Position numbers and translations under genes: made by a program
Shown: one piece after another, positions 46,956-57,466 of the stretch
Numbering within the stretch: position 1 is the stretch's first letter
Layout: every line of letters begins with the position of its first letter
The notes under the pieces: generated by a model
Told to the model about the DNA's origin: nothing
The model's input: only the letters and a program-made list of their open reading frames with translations
Databases searched by the model: none
From: Sphingobacterium zeae
GTDB lineage: Bacteria; Bacteroidota; Bacteroidia; Sphingobacteriales; Sphingobacteriaceae
NCBI RefSeq assembly: GCF_030818895.1
Contig: NZ_JAUTBA010000001.1
Span: 744,001-808,000, forward strand
Direction of reading: 5' to 3'
Length of the DNA: 64,000 bases

Positions 46956-48626
46956 TTATGCATTTTTCTTTACCTCTTTACCCCAAGAATCTTTCAGTGT
47001 AACCGTACGGTTAAACACTAATTGGGAAAGGGTAGAATGCGTATCTAAGGTAAAATATCCCAGTCGTATAAATTGATAACCTTTTCCCGGAGTTGCATGT
47101 GTTAGATCCGGTTCAATATAAGCGCGTTCAATAATATGAAGGCTTTCTGGGTTAATCGATGCTTTAAAATCTTCTGCTGCAGCAGGGTTTTCATCATTGA
47201 ACAATCTGTCGTACAATCTCACTTCGGCTTCTTTCGCATGCGGAACCGAGATCCAGTGGATTGTCCCTTTTACTTTTAGCCCAGAAGTATCTTCTCCTGA
47301 TTTAGAATTTGGAACATATGTACAATGCACTTCCGTTACTTTGCCATTTTCATCTTTCACAAAATCGTGACAGGTGACGATGTAGGCATGTTTCAAACGC
47401 ACAGAAAGTCCAGGGCCTAAGCGGAAGAATTTTTTTGGAGCATCTTCCATAAAATCATCGCGTTCAATCCAAAGTTCTTTTGAAAAGGGAATGGAGCGTG
47501 AGCCTTCACCACCTTCAACTTCTGGATTGTTTTCACCGATAAGATCTTCTACCTGACCGTCAGGATAGTTTGTGATCACCAATTTGATCGGATCAAGAAC
47601 AGCCATTCTGCGCCATGCCGTTTTATTGAGATCCTCTCGAATACAGAATTCCAGAAGACTGACATCGATCATGTTTTCGCGTTTTTGAACACCGATTTTC
47701 TCACAGAAGTTGCGGATACTGGCAGGTGTATAACCTCTTCTTCGCAATCCTGAGATCGTAGGCATACGCGGATCGTCCCAGCTTTCAACAAATTTGTCAT
47801 TAACTAATTGCAGCAATTTGCGTTTACTCATGACGGTATAGGTCATATTCAAACGTGCAAATTCGTATTGCTTAGAAGGGAAAATCTCCAATTTATCAAT
47901 ACACCAATCATAAAGTGGACGGTGTGGGATAAATTCCAATGTACAGATCGAATGTGTAATTTTCTCGATAGAATCGGATTGCCCGTGTGCAAAATCATAC
48001 ATCGGATAGATACACCATTGATCGCCAGTTCTATGGTGGTGAGCGTGTTTGATGCGGTACAACAAAGGGTCACGCATATGCATATTCGGACTAGCTAAAT
48101 CGATCTTTGCACGAAGTACTTTTTCGCCATCTTTGTATTTACCGGCACGCATAGCTGCGAATAACGTTAGATTTTCCTCAATAGACCTGTCGCGGTAAGC
48201 CGTCGGCACTCCCGGTTCTGTTGGAGTACCTTTTGCTGCTGCAATCTCTTCAGCAGTACTGTCGTCAACATAGGCTAGACCTTTTTTAATTAGCTCAACG
48301 GCATAACGATATAGTATCTCGAAATAATCTGAAGTATATAATTCCTCTGCCCACTGGAAACCAAGCCATTGAATATCTTTCTTGATGCTTTCAACATACT
48401 CCGTATCCTCAGTGACAGGGTTAGTGTCATCAAAACGTAGATTAGTCTTGCCATTATACTGCTGTGCTAATCCAAAGTTCAAGCAGATGGATTTGGCGTG
48501 ACCAATGTGGAGGTAACCATTTGGCTCAGGAGGAAAACGTGTCAATACACGTCCGCCATGCTTCCCTGTGCGAAGATCCTCTTCGACAATTTCCTCGATA
48601 AAATTTAATGATTTTTCTTCACTCAT
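46956..48626 (-). CDS. glnS: Glutaminyl-tRNA synthetase
   Basis: Class I synthetase charging tRNA-Gln. 556 residues, typical. HIGH-type motif in [15 protein letters not shown] (about 32-46) and KMSKS-type in VMSKRKL (about 267). The C-terminal beta-barrel anticodon domains are complete. Its presence means the Gln-tRNA amidotransferase route is not the only one. The upstream -7 box ends four bases before the ATG. Confidence 0.96.
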   Translation of the reverse strand: MSEEKSLNFIEEIVEEDLRTGKHGGRVLTRFPPEPNGYLHIGHAKSICLNFGLAQQYNGKTNLRFDDTNPVTEDTEYVESIKKDIQWLGFQWAEELYTSDYFEILYRYAVELIKKGLAYVDDSTAEEIAAAKGTPTEPGVPTAYRDRSIEENLTLFAAMRAGKYKDGEKVLRAKIDLASPNMHMRDPLLYRIKHAHHHRTGDQWCIYPMYDFAHGQSDSIEKITHSICTLEFIPHRPLYDWCIDKLEIFPSKQYEFARLNMTYTVMSKRKLLQLVNDKFVESWDDPRMPTISGLRRRGYTPASIRNFCEKIGVQKRENMIDVSLLEFCIREDLNKTAWRRMAVLDPIKLVITNYPDGQVEDLIGENNPEVEGGEGSRSIPFSKELWIERDDFMEDAPKKFFRLGPGLSVRLKHAYIVTCHDFVKDENGKVTEVHCTYVPNSKSGEDTSGLKVKGTIHWISVPHAKEAEVRLYDRLFNDENPAAAEDFKASINPESLHIIERAYIEPDLTHATPGKGYQFIRLGYFTLDTHSTLSQLVFNRTVTLKDSWGKEVKKNA

Positions 48627-48630
48627 AGTA

Positions 48631-48638
48631 CAAAGTTA
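48631..48638 (-). promoter_or_regulatory. Candidate -7 box directly before glnS
   Basis: TAACTTTG on the minus strand, four bases before the ATG, the same layout as at gltX. No TTG at -33 seen. Confidence 0.45.
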
Positions 48639-48758
48639 ATTATTCGCGACGAGATATTTGCTAGGAGATCGTAGATATTCGGTTCAGAATAAGCAGTGGA
48701 ATATGTCTACTGTAGAGCCTATAAAGCGCATTGTTAATAACCTTTGGATCTGGCACAA

Positions 48759-48789
48759 AAAAGGGGCAATATTATGCAATGCCCCTTTT
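48759..48789 (-). terminator. Terminator of the carbonic anhydrase gene
   Basis: 10-bp perfect stem with an 11-base loop, followed on the minus strand by T (A at 48755-48762 on plus). Confidence 0.75.
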
Positions 48790-48808
48790 ACCGATTTTTA
48801 TTACTACG

Positions 48809-49456
48809 CTATTTATACGAGAAGATTTCGCCAAGCTCATCATTGTTGGTGAAAGTACAATGCTGGTCGATCAACTCCCCAGTGCCGATATTGATAATCA
48901 TACCATGCACTGCAAGATCATTACGTTCTTTCCATGCATTTTGAATGATTGAAGTGGCACAAAGGTTAAAAACTTGCTCTTTTACATTGAGTTCGATTAA
49001 GCGATTTACTTTCTCTTCGTGCTCTTCAATTGCATCAATCTCAGCGCTATGTAAGCGATATACATCTTTGATATGCCCAAGCCAATTGTCGATAATACCG
49101 TATTGCTTGCGACTTAGAGAGGCAGCTACACCTCCACAACCGTAGTGGCCTGCGATAATGACATGTTTTACTTTTAAAACATTGACCGCATAATCTAATA
49201 CCGACAGCATGCTCATATCAGAGTGAATAACCATGTTGGCAATATTACGGTGTACAAATACCTCTCCGGGCTTTGTGCCTGTCAATTCATTGGCGGGTAC
49301 TCGGCTATCTGCACAACCTATCCAAAGAATTTCTGGATTCTGCCCTTTGGCAAGCTGCTGGAAACGTCCTGTTACATCATTTTTCACAAATTCCATCCAC
49401 TCTTTATTCCCTTTAATGATATTGTCAAATCCGATTATTAAATCTTTATTTTCCAT
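48809..49456 (-). CDS. can: Beta-class carbonic anhydrase
   Basis: Interconverts CO2 and bicarbonate in the cytosol, zinc-dependent. 215 residues. Zinc ligands Cys48, His104 and Cys107 in CADSRVP and GHYGCGG, with the catalytic dyad Asp50-Arg52. Length and layout fit the Can type. 209 bases downstream of a SulP anion transporter gene on the same strand, which together suggest bicarbonate supply. Whether they are one transcript is unclear because of the gap. Confidence 0.95.
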   Translation of the reverse strand: MENKDLIIGFDNIIKGNKEWMEFVKNDVTGRFQQLAKGQNPEILWIGCADSRVPANELTGTKPGEVFVHRNIANMVIHSDMSMLSVLDYAVNVLKVKHVIIAGHYGCGGVAASLSRKQYGIIDNWLGHIKDVYRLHSAEIDAIEEHEEKVNRLIELNVKEQVFNLCATSIIQNAWKERNDLAVHGMIINIGTGELIDQHCTFTNNDELGEIFSYK

Positions 49457-49665
49457 ATTTTTCTTATTTCACTCTTGCCCGCAGGCATTGTTTCTATTTT
49501 ATGCTAGTAAATACAAATGTCTAAATTCATTGTTTACTTCAAACAACTTATTTTAATTGAATAACTGTTCCTGATCTCAATGAAAGACCCCTGCCGTCCC
49601 GGAAGGATCTTTCATACAAGTGTGATCTCTGGCAAAACCTGTATGCCATAATGAATGTTTTGGTG

Positions 49666-51207
49666 CTAGGAAGGCTTTTTATACACAACCTGCAAAAGTT
49701 CAATGTCTTTTCCCTTGCTCCTTGCATTCTGTTCAAAATCTTTGATGACTTCAATAACATCTTTATCGATGAACTTACTGAATGTCCCATCGATCCGGAT
49801 CTTGCTGATCGATTTTGGGAGGCTGTATAATTTTTGTTGAATAGGGACTTTATTCAAAAATGATACTTCTTCAGCTAATGTAATGATAGCTTTATCTTCG
49901 TCGTTGTCTCTTTCAATATTGTATTTAAACGCATTTTTCATATTTGCTTTCAAGATATAGCATGTTGCCACGACAATTCCTATGCCTACCCCCATCAGCA
50001 GATCGGTAAAAACAATGGCTACGATGGTAACAAAAAATGGGATAAATTGATCTAAACCTTTTTTGTACATGGAGGTGAACAGGCTTGGTTTTGCTAATTT
50101 ATATCCTGTATGAAGGAGAATAGCGGCTAGACAGGCTAGTGGAATCATATTTAGCATTGTCGGGATTGCCAGCATCGCGACCAAAAGCCAAATACCATGC
50201 ATAATGGCAGATTGTCTCGTTTTTCCTCCAGCATTGACGTTTGCCGATGAGCGGACGATAACGGATGTCAATGGTAGGCCGCCTAAAAGTCCGCTGGTCA
50301 TATTACCGATCCCCTGCGCAACAAGTTCGCGGTTGGTTGGTGTATTTCTTTTGTATGGATCTATTTTATCCACAGCTTCGATGCTCAATAGAGTTTCAAG
50401 GCTAGCAATAATCGCAATGGTAAACGCAGCTATCCACACCTCTTTGTTCACTACCTGTGTAAAATCCGGAAGTGTAAATAAACCCGTGAACTCGGAGAAG
50501 GAACCTACAATAGGAACTAAAACAAATTGCTTTTCATGCAATTGAAATGCTGATCCGTTGAAAAGGTAAGCTAAGCTGACACCTAAAATTACAACCACCA
50601 AAGGGGCTGGAACTTTATTGAGCTTGGGAATCGCTGGCCAAAAGATAAGAATCGCCAAAGACAGCGCGCAGATGGTAAATGCACCAAAGTTAATTGCGGA
50701 GACTATCGTGTCAAAATAAGCACCGATACCATGTCCATTGTCTACTTCAAAGGCGTGTGATTCCACCAAGCCCAATGCTAAAGGAATTTGTTTCATAATA
50801 ATCGTAATACCGATTGCCGCAAGCATCCCTACAATGACTGCTGAGGGGAAGTAATTACCGATCATTCCAGCTTTTAATATACCCAGAATGATTTGTATTA
50901 TGCCAGCAATAACGACGGCAAGTAGAAACGTTTCATATGCACCTAGGCTTTGAATAGCACCTAAGACAATAACAGTTAAACCAGCAGCTGGTCCACTTAC
51001 ACTGAGTGGTGATTTACTGATGGAAGCGACCACGATTCCACCAATTACACCTGTCAATAATCCTGCAAACAATGGCGCACCTGAAGCCATTGCAATTCCC
51101 AAACATAATGGAAGTGCCACCAAAAACACCACAACACTAGCAGGGAAGTCATATTTTAAGTCTCTTTTCGATAATTTTAGAAAAGCCGACGTACGAGTTC
51201 CAAACAT
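49666..51207 (-). CDS. SulP-family anion transporter with C-terminal STAS domain
   Basis: 513 residues. About 12-14 membrane helices; family stretches PLCLGIAMASGAPLFAGL, ISKSPLSVSGPAAGL, and TGLLGGLPLTSVIVRSSANVNAG are visible. A cytosolic STAS-like domain covers about residues 435-513. SulP members carry sulfate, bicarbonate or other anions. The neighbour carbonic anhydrase makes bicarbonate (BicA-like) the more likely substrate; that is inference. Confidence 0.88.
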   Translation of the reverse strand: MFGTRTSAFLKLSKRDLKYDFPASVVVFLVALPLCLGIAMASGAPLFAGLLTGVIGGIVVASISKSPLSVSGPAAGLTVIVLGAIQSLGAYETFLLAVVIAGIIQIILGILKAGMIGNYFPSAVIVGMLAAIGITIIMKQIPLALGLVESHAFEVDNGHGIGAYFDTIVSAINFGAFTICALSLAILIFWPAIPKLNKVPAPLVVVILGVSLAYLFNGSAFQLHEKQFVLVPIVGSFSEFTGLFTLPDFTQVVNKEVWIAAFTIAIIASLETLLSIEAVDKIDPYKRNTPTNRELVAQGIGNMTSGLLGGLPLTSVIVRSSANVNAGGKTRQSAIMHGIWLLVAMLAIPTMLNMIPLACLAAILLHTGYKLAKPSLFTSMYKKGLDQFIPFFVTIVAIVFTDLLMGVGIGIVVATCYILKANMKNAFKYNIERDNDEDKAIITLAEEVSFLNKVPIQQKLYSLPKSISKIRIDGTFSKFIDKDVIEVIKDFEQNARSKGKDIELLQVVYKKPS

Positions 51208-51441
51208 AAAATTTGTGTTTATCTGTAAATAAAGTTTTCATCAAGCAACCTATAATAGCGGCAGTAATAACGGATACAGGGCTTATTGTCCCGGAGCATC
51301 AACGCATGCGTTGCACTCAACAAAAGGCCAATAATAGACCGATCATGCCAGCGTAAAGATTACTTAAGAAAAATCAAGAGTACCGTACACACTTTTTCTT
51401 TCGCGTGTAGGTCGATAGGAAAACATCCCGATAGGATGTCA

Positions 51442-51777
51442 TTATACGTTAGGAGGGGGTGTTGGAACCGTAGGGTGAAAAGCTAAAATGCTTTTCTCAT
51501 TTTTAAGGTAATTCTTTTGTTTTCCTTGGTTCTCAACGATTATAGTTTCGAATACAATAGGCTCTTCTGACTTCGTATTGAAAAATTTTGAGGCTGTATC
51601 GAGTGTATCATTACTCGCGCCATTATTGTTCTCGATTTCCAGTTGTAAAACAACCTGTAAGATTGTACTTTGATCTAAACTATTGGAAAAAATAGGTGAA
51701 ATAGATATAGCCATCTTTGTGAAAAAGATGATCGCGCAAAGGAACGCTGCCACAAATCTAAACCGCTTATTTAACAT
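51442..51777 (-). CDS. Small unknown protein with membrane helix
   Basis: 111 residues: a hydrophobic segment at about 8-28 (VAAFLCAIIFFTKMAI, signal or anchor), a central acidic part with Asn/Gln, and a Pro-rich C-terminus (PTVPTPPPNV). I do not recognise a named family; the ending recurs in small Bacteroidota proteins as far as I recall. Single gene, isolated between SulP and HerA-like genes. Function unknown. Confidence 0.65.
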   Translation of the reverse strand: MLNKRFRFVAAFLCAIIFFTKMAISISPIFSNSLDQSTILQVVLQLEIENNNGASNDTLDTASKFFNTKSEEPIVFETIIVENQGKQKNYLKNEKSILAFHPTVPTPPPNV

Positions 51778-51948
51778 TTTTTATTACCTTTAGTTTTACT
51801 GTTTTACATCGTAAAAATAGTAATTCCATGTTAAATTCAAATTAATAGTGCACTAAAAAATATATTTTGGCACTAAATTGTGACGAAGAGATTATTTTTA
51901 TGTAAAGTTTTTCAATTTTTATTGATTTATACATTTAAAGCCTTAGGT

Positions 51949-53490
51949 ATGGCAAATAAAGAGCAATTTATTGAGCAAGTGAAGGTATCCTATAACCCCA
52001 AAGGAGCATTCATTTATTTGGGGGCAGGAATTCTCAATGGGGAAATTCAATCTGAAGCAAAAGTGAATTTGGCTTTGAAAATGATGAACCGTCACGGACT
52101 TATTGCCGGCGCGACAGGTACAGGTAAAACGCGTACGTTACAGTTAATCGCCGAACAGTTGTCGGATGCCGCTGTGCCTGTATTTATGCTGGATGTCAAA
52201 GGTGACTTGTCAGGTTTAGCAGAGCCAGGACTGACCAATCAGGCACTTATTGACCGGGGAAGTGCTGTGGGTATACCATTTGAGCCATCATCGTTTCCCG
52301 TTGAATTGTACTCACTTTCTGGCAACAAAGGAATTCCTATGCGGATTACCGTAGAAGATTTTGGGCCGGTCTTGTTGGGCCGGATCCTTGAGCTCAATGA
52401 AACACAAACAGGGGTATTGGCTGCGATGTTTAAATATGCGCAGGATCAACAAATGCCTTTGATCGATTTTTCAGACACGAAGAAATTGCTTACCTACCTT
52501 TCGGAAGGACCGGGTAGCGAAGAAATAAAAAATGATTACGGTAAGATTAGCTCCGCCAGCTCGGGAACCATCTTACGTAAGATCGTTGCATTAGAACAGC
52601 AAGGTCTATCCCATATTTTTGGTGAGAGAGAATTTGACATCAACGATTTGTTTCAAAAGGTAGATGGTAAGGGGGGGATTAGCTTATTAAATATCTCCGA
52701 TGTGCAAGATCAGCCCATACTGTATTCTACATTTTTGTTAAGCTTACTGGCACAGTTGTTTAAAAATATGCCCGAGGTTGGCGATTTGGACAAACCTAAG
52801 CTTGTCTTTTTCTTTGACGAAGCCCATCTATTGTTCAACGGAGCTCCTAAAGCCTTTCTGACACAGGTGGATCAGATCATTCGCCTTATTCGATCGAAAG
52901 GGATCGGGGTTTTCTTCTGTACACAGTCTCCAACCGATGTGCCAGAATCTGTTTTGGCGCAATTGGGAAATCGGGTACAGCATGCATTGCGTGCCTTTAC
53001 ACCCAACGATGCTGAAAACTTAAAGAAGACAGTTAAAACCTATCCAAAATCTGATTTTTATGAAATTGATCAGGTTTTGACTGCTTTGGGGACGGGACAG
53101 GCATTGATTACCGTATTGAATGACAAAGGTATTCCGACAGAGGTTGTTGCTACGCATTTGGTACCTGCCCGTGCCGTGATGGGGCCTGCAAGTGACGCAA
53201 CGATCCAACAAATTATCAATCAGTCTGATTTAAAAGCTAAATACCAAGAACGGCAAGAAAATCGCTCTGCGGCAGAAATCATAGAAGAACGAATGCAGGC
53301 TGCAGCACAGGAAGAACAACGCGCCGCCCAGAAAAAAGAAGCGGAAAAAGCGAGTCGGCCCACTTCTCGAAGACAGACGCCTTTGGAAGCTGCGCAACGA
53401 ACTGCTACAACAACTTTAGCGCGCGAAGGGGTGAAGTTGTTGGGCAAATTAGCAACGGGATTATTAAACGCATTCTTAAAAAAGAAATAA
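51949..53490 (+). CDS. HerA/VirB4-like P-loop ATPase (DUF853 type)
   Basis: 513 residues from the ATG at 51949 (MANKEQFIEQVKV). A GTG at 51880 in frame adds 23 hydrophobic residues and is unlikely. Walker A is AGATGTGKTRTLQ near residue 72, Walker B LVFFFDEAHLLF near 290. The C-terminal ~100 residues form an Ala/Glu/Gln-rich coiled coil. Related to HerA-type DNA-translocating ATPases, but members of this subgroup lack a defined role. No NurA nuclease or conjugation gene is adjacent. Confidence 0.88.
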   Translation: MANKEQFIEQVKVSYNPKGAFIYLGAGILNGEIQSEAKVNLALKMMNRHGLIAGATGTGKTRTLQLIAEQLSDAAVPVFMLDVKGDLSGLAEPGLTNQALIDRGSAVGIPFEPSSFPVELYSLSGNKGIPMRITVEDFGPVLLGRILELNETQTGVLAAMFKYAQDQQMPLIDFSDTKKLLTYLSEGPGSEEIKNDYGKISSASSGTILRKIVALEQQGLSHIFGEREFDINDLFQKVDGKGGISLLNISDVQDQPILYSTFLLSLLAQLFKNMPEVGDLDKPKLVFFFDEAHLLFNGAPKAFLTQVDQIIRLIRSKGIGVFFCTQSPTDVPESVLAQLGNRVQHALRAFTPNDAENLKKTVKTYPKSDFYEIDQVLTALGTGQALITVLNDKGIPTEVVATHLVPARAVMGPASDATIQQIINQSDLKAKYQERQENRSAAEIIEERMQAAAQEEQRAAQKKEAEKASRPTSRRQTPLEAAQRTATTTLAREGVKLLGKLATGLLNAFLKKK

Positions 53491-53500
53491 TACTAATTTT

Positions 53501-53532
53501 TTGATCTTTTTCGTTTCAATACTATACCTTTG
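53501..53532 (+). promoter_or_regulatory. Promoter of the nucleotidyltransferase gene
   Basis: TTG at 53501-53503 and TACCTTTG at 53525-53532, 21 bases apart; leader of about 85 bases. Confidence 0.6.
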
Positions 53533-53624
53533 AGGGTACAGCTGAACTTGCCGAAATTTGCTTTTAAGGGCAAATTTAGCTAAGTTTACCCACGAGAAGA
53601 AAATTCTATTAACGCAATTTAAAT

Positions 53625-54536
53625 ATGAGTAAACCAACCCTTTTGATTTTGGCAGCAGGAATGGCTAGCCGGTATGGTTCTTTAAAACAAGTAGATGGTT
53701 TTGGCCCACACGGCGAGACAATTATTGACTATTCAATTTACGATGCCATTCGCGCAGGATTTGGAAAAGTTGTATTCATTATCCGGGAAGAATTTCTGGA
53801 AAAAATGAAAGCAGTATTTGATGAAAAATTGAAGGGTAAAATAGAGGTAGATTATGCTTTTCAAGATTTTGACTTAACGAAATTTGGTGTCAATCATGTG
53901 ATCGAGAGAACTAAACCTTGGGGTACAGCGCACGCGGTGATGAGTGCTAAAGATAAAGTAAAGGAGCCATTTTGTGTCATCAATGCAGATGATTTTTACG
54001 GGGCCGATTCTTTTCAAAAAATGGCTGAATTCTTAACGACCGAGGTTTCTGACCAGCAAATGTCATTAATGGGTTTTCAGGTTGGAAATACCATGTCTGA
54101 TTATGGTTATGTCTCACGCGGAGTATGTGAGGTTACCCCTTCTGGCCACATGGAAAGTGTAACTGAACGTACAAATATATACTACAAAGGTGAAGGTGAC
54201 GATCGTAAAATCGTTTATGAAGAAAATGGTGTTGAAACAGACCTAGATCCAAAAACCCGCGTTTCGATGAATTTCTGGGGTTTTACACCAAAGATTTTCG
54301 AAGTTGCGCAGGCGATGTTCCCCGCGTTTGTCGAGGAAAATAAGGAGAATTTAAAAGCAGAATTTTTCATTCCTTCCGTACCTGATTATATGGTTAAACA
54401 TAAGTTGGCGGATTTCAAAGTAATTCCAACTTCATCGAAATGGTTTGGCGTAACCTATAAAGAGGATAAACCTATTGTACAAGAATCAATATCAAAATTG
54501 GTTGCTGATAGAGTCTATCCTGAAAAGTTATTTTAG
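53625..54536 (+). CDS. Sugar-phosphate nucleotidyltransferase family protein
   Basis: 303 residues of the NTP_transferase fold. The glycine-rich nucleotide loop is LILAAGMASRYGSLKQVDGFGP (first 12 residues in), with the metal-binding Asp in VINADDFYGADSF (about 112-118). It resembles the GlmU/RmlA core without an acyltransferase domain. The sugar is unknown. Single gene with promoter and terminator. Confidence 0.88.
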   Translation: MSKPTLLILAAGMASRYGSLKQVDGFGPHGETIIDYSIYDAIRAGFGKVVFIIREEFLEKMKAVFDEKLKGKIEVDYAFQDFDLTKFGVNHVIERTKPWGTAHAVMSAKDKVKEPFCVINADDFYGADSFQKMAEFLTTEVSDQQMSLMGFQVGNTMSDYGYVSRGVCEVTPSGHMESVTERTNIYYKGEGDDRKIVYEENGVETDLDPKTRVSMNFWGFTPKIFEVAQAMFPAFVEENKENLKAEFFIPSVPDYMVKHKLADFKVIPTSSKWFGVTYKEDKPIVQESISKLVADRVYPEKLF

Positions 54537-54562
54537 GAGCTAAAAGAAATAGCTTATCTTTC

Positions 54563-54596
54563 ACCTGTATTGCCAGCAATACAGGTCTTTTTTTTT
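54563..54596 (+). terminator. Rho-independent terminator after the nucleotidyltransferase gene
   Basis: 10-bp perfect stem with a 4-base loop, followed by nine T. Confidence 0.85.
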
Positions 54597-54634
54597 GCCT
54601 TGTTTGCTAGATTAATGAGTAGAATAGATCTTAG

Positions 54635-55318
54635 ATGAAAAAAGTTCTTAAAGTGTTAGGTTATTTTATTTTAGGATTGTTGTCTTTTTGCGTGCTTTAT
54701 ATTGTCGCGGAATACAGTTTGTCGCGCATTTCAGCACCGCGAAAAGAAATCGATGGAGATAGGACAGTGCAGGTCTTTGTCAAATCGAATGGTGTTCATA
54801 CCGATATTGTATTACCGGTCGTCAACGAAGAGATGGATTGGTCGCACTTGTTTCCTTATGAAAATACGACCGGAAAACATCGCGGATACCAGTATGTTGG
54901 GATCGGCTGGGGGGACAAAGGGTTTTATTTGGATACGCCCGAATGGAAGGATCTAAAAGCCTCGACCGCATTCATCGCTGCTTTCGGATTAGGCGAGTCC
55001 GCCATTCATGTGACCTATTATAATGCCGTTCAGGAAGATGAATTATGTTTTTCTTATCAGATCAGTAGGTCACAATATCATGATTTGATACAATATATCA
55101 AACAATCATTAGACGGAAACCAAAACGAAGCTATTTTGGTAAAGACAAATGCACAGTATGGTAACTCAGACGCTTTTTATGAAGCAAAGGGAGCCTATAG
55201 CATGTTTTATTCCTGCAATACCTGGACAAATAATGCCTTGAAGAAGGCAGCTATGCCAGCAGGTATATGGGCTACATTCGATAAAGGAATATTAAGTCAC
55301 TATAAAAACAAGCAATAG
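54635..55318 (+). CDS. TIGR02117/DUF2459 family membrane-anchored protein
   Basis: 227 residues. One N-terminal helix (about 7-28), then a domain with the family's VKSNGVHTDIVLPV (about 50), YVGIGWGDKGFYLDTPEW (about 88) and FYSCNTWTNNALKKA (about 195) stretches. The Cys and His in these suggest a papain/NlpC-like fold, but no enzymatic activity is known. Single gene. Confidence 0.85.
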   Translation: MKKVLKVLGYFILGLLSFCVLYIVAEYSLSRISAPRKEIDGDRTVQVFVKSNGVHTDIVLPVVNEEMDWSHLFPYENTTGKHRGYQYVGIGWGDKGFYLDTPEWKDLKASTAFIAAFGLGESAIHVTYYNAVQEDELCFSYQISRSQYHDLIQYIKQSLDGNQNEAILVKTNAQYGNSDAFYEAKGAYSMFYSCNTWTNNALKKAAMPAGIWATFDKGILSHYKNKQ

Positions 55319-55380
55319 CTCGAAGCGTATAACAAGTAGCTGTTGAATGTTGAGAAATCGATAAGCGACAGAGTTAAAAT

Positions 55381-55417
55381 AAAAAAAGCTCCTGGATTAA
55401 TCCAGGAGCTTTTTTTA
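55381..55417. terminator. Bidirectional terminator between the TIGR02117 gene and dnaK
   Basis: Perfect 18-bp inverted repeat around a TTAA centre, A-rich on the left and T-rich on the right, so it serves both directions. Confidence 0.85.
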
Positions 55418-55430
55418 TGAGGAGGAGTGA

Positions 55431-57335
55431 TTACTTCACTTCTTCGTAATCTACGTCAGTTACATCATCACCACCTTGGTTTCCACCTTGAGCTTGTCCA
55501 GCATCACCTTGAGGTTGTTGCGCACCACCTTGAGAAGCAGCATACATTTCTTCAGAGGCAGCATTCCAAGCATTTTGCAATTCTTCAGAAGCAGCATCGA
55601 TATCAGCAAAGTTTTTCGCTTCGTAAGCAGCTTTTAATTTTGTTAAGCCAGCTTCAATTGGCGCTTTTTTATCTGCTGAAATTTTATCGCCATATTCTTT
55701 CAATTGTTTTTCAGTTGAGAAAATTAAAGCATCAGCTGCATTTACCTTATCAGCTTCTTCTTTCATTTTTTTGTCAGCATCAGCATTAGCTTCAGCTTCT
55801 TCTTTCATGCGTTTGATTTCGTCATCAGATAGACCTGAAGATGCTTCAATGCGGATATTTTGTTCTTTTCCAGTAGCTTTATCTTTCGCAGATACTTTGA
55901 TGATACCATTCGCATCAATATCAAAAGTAACTTCGATTTGAGGAACACCACGAGGAGCTGGTGGAATGTCATTCAAATGGAAACGGCCGATTGTACGGTT
56001 TTGGTTTGCCATAGGACGCTCACCTTGTAAGATGTGAATTTCTACAGATGGCTGATTGTCTGAAGCAGTAGAGAACGTTTCCGATTTTTTAGTTGGAATT
56101 GTTGTATTTGCTTCGATCAATTTAGTCATCACACCACCCATTGTTTCAATACCCAATGAAAGTGGAGTTACATCCAATAATAAAACGTCTTTTACTTCGC
56201 CTGTCAATACACCACCTTGGATAGCAGCACCTAAAGCGACAACTTCATCTGGGTTTACACCTTTAGAAGGCTCTTTTCCGAAGAATGCTTTCACCGCATC
56301 AACGATTGCAGGGATACGAGTAGAACCACCTACTAAGATAATTTCGTCAATATCAGATTTGCTGAAACCAGCATTTTTCAATGCAGACTCACAAGGAGCA
56401 ATTGTTCTCTTGATCAAGTCAGCTGCCAAAGCCTCAAATTTAGCGCGTGATAATGAACGAACTAAGTGTTTTGGACCAGTTGCATCAGCAGTGATATATG
56501 GCAAGTTGATTTCAGTAGAAGTTGCGCTTGATAATTCAATTTTTGCTTTCTCAGCAGCTTCTTTCAAACGTTGCAATGCCATTGGGTCTTTTTTCAAGTC
56601 AAAGCCATTGTTTTCACTTTTGAATTCTTCGTTCAACCAGTTGATGATTACGTTATCAAAGTCATCACCACCTAAATGTGTGTCACCGTCAGTAGATTTA
56701 ACCTCAAATACACCGTCACCTAATTCTAGTACAGAAACGTCATGAGTACCACCACCACAGTCAAACACAACAATTTTCATGTCTTTGTGTGCTTTGTCCA
56801 AACCATACGCTAAAGCTGCTGCTGTAGGCTCGTTGATGATACGTTTTACAGATAAACCAGCGATTTCACCAGCTTCTTTGGTTGCTTGACGTTGTGCATC
56901 GTTGAAATACGCAGGAACTGTAATAACAGCTTCAGTTACTTCTTGACCTAAGAAATCTTCAGCTGTTTTCTTCATTTTTTGAAGAACCATAGCAGAGATC
57001 TCCTGTGGTGTATATTTGCGGTCGTCAATTTCTACGCGGGGTGTGTTATTGTCACCTTTAACGATATTATAAGGTACATGTTCAGCTTCTTTCAAAGCTT
57101 CATCATATGAAAGTCCCATAAAACGTTTGATGGAATAAATAGTTTTATGTGGGTTAGTAATTGCTTGACGCTTTGCTGGGTCCCCAACTTTGCGCTCGCC
57201 ACCCTCTACGAAAGCTACGATCGAAGGAGTTGTACGTTTACCTTCGTTGTTCGTAATTACTACAGGCTCGTTACCTTCCATTACGGCAACACATGAGTTT
57301 GTAGTACCTAAGTCAATTCCTATAATTTTAGACAT
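55431..57335 (-). CDS. dnaK: Chaperone DnaK (Hsp70)
   Basis: 634 residues, standard. ATPase domain starts [14 protein letters not shown], with the adenosine loop [14 protein letters not shown] near 195 and [15 protein letters not shown] near 335. Substrate domain about 390-505; the C-terminal lid ends in [13 protein letters not shown]. Works with DnaJ and GrpE, whose genes are not in this window. Single minus-strand gene. Confidence 0.97.
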   Translation of the reverse strand: MSKIIGIDLGTTNSCVAVMEGNEPVVITNNEGKRTTPSIVAFVEGGERKVGDPAKRQAITNPHKTIYSIKRFMGLSYDEALKEAEHVPYNIVKGDNNTPRVEIDDRKYTPQEISAMVLQKMKKTAEDFLGQEVTEAVITVPAYFNDAQRQATKEAGEIAGLSVKRIINEPTAAALAYGLDKAHKDMKIVVFDCGGGTHDVSVLELGDGVFEVKSTDGDTHLGGDDFDNVIINWLNEEFKSENNGFDLKKDPMALQRLKEAAEKAKIELSSATSTEINLPYITADATGPKHLVRSLSRAKFEALAADLIKRTIAPCESALKNAGFSKSDIDEIILVGGSTRIPAIVDAVKAFFGKEPSKGVNPDEVVALGAAIQGGVLTGEVKDVLLLDVTPLSLGIETMGGVMTKLIEANTTIPTKKSETFSTASDNQPSVEIHILQGERPMANQNRTIGRFHLNDIPPAPRGVPQIEVTFDIDANGIIKVSAKDKATGKEQNIRIEASSGLSDDEIKRMKEEAEANADADKKMKEEADKVNAADALIFSTEKQLKEYGDKISADKKAPIEAGLTKLKAAYEAKNFADIDAASEELQNAWNAASEEMYAASQGGAQQPQGDAGQAQGGNQGGDDVTDVDYEEVK

Positions 57336-57362
57336 ATCTTGTGTTTTAATTTTTTACTTATA

Positions 57363-57370
57363 CAAATCTA
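57363..57370 (-). promoter_or_regulatory. Candidate -7 box of dnaK
   Basis: TAGATTTG on the minus strand, 27 bases before the ATG. A TTG lies 24 bases further up, slightly beyond the usual spacing. No CIRCE repeat seen. Confidence 0.45.
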
Positions 57371-57466
57371 TCACTCTATCATCAACCCTTATGCCAATCC
57401 AAATTTTTTTAAAAAAAATCACTATTTGTCATCTATTTGTCTTGAGGTACTGCCAAACTGACATTT

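Noticed and set aside
49579-49612. Imperfect hairpin after the SulP gene
   Set aside because: Seven to ten pairs with mismatches and no T tract; not a convincing terminator.
49548-49790. An 80-codon minus-strand frame overlapping the 3' end of the SulP gene
   Set aside because: It overlaps the STAS domain in another frame and has no signal or motif.
51880-51948. GTG-started 23-residue extension of the HerA-like protein
   Set aside because: The ATG at 51949 gives the normal family start; the extension is hydrophobic and unlike the family.
55427-55789. A 120-codon frame opposite the 3' end of dnaK, rich in His/Gln/Leu
   Set aside because: A shadow of the repetitive Gln/Glu/Ala codons of the DnaK lid.
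56056-56745. A 229-codon open frame antisense to dnaK
   Set aside because: It mirrors the codon pattern of dnaK, shows no independent motif, and dnaK itself is certain.
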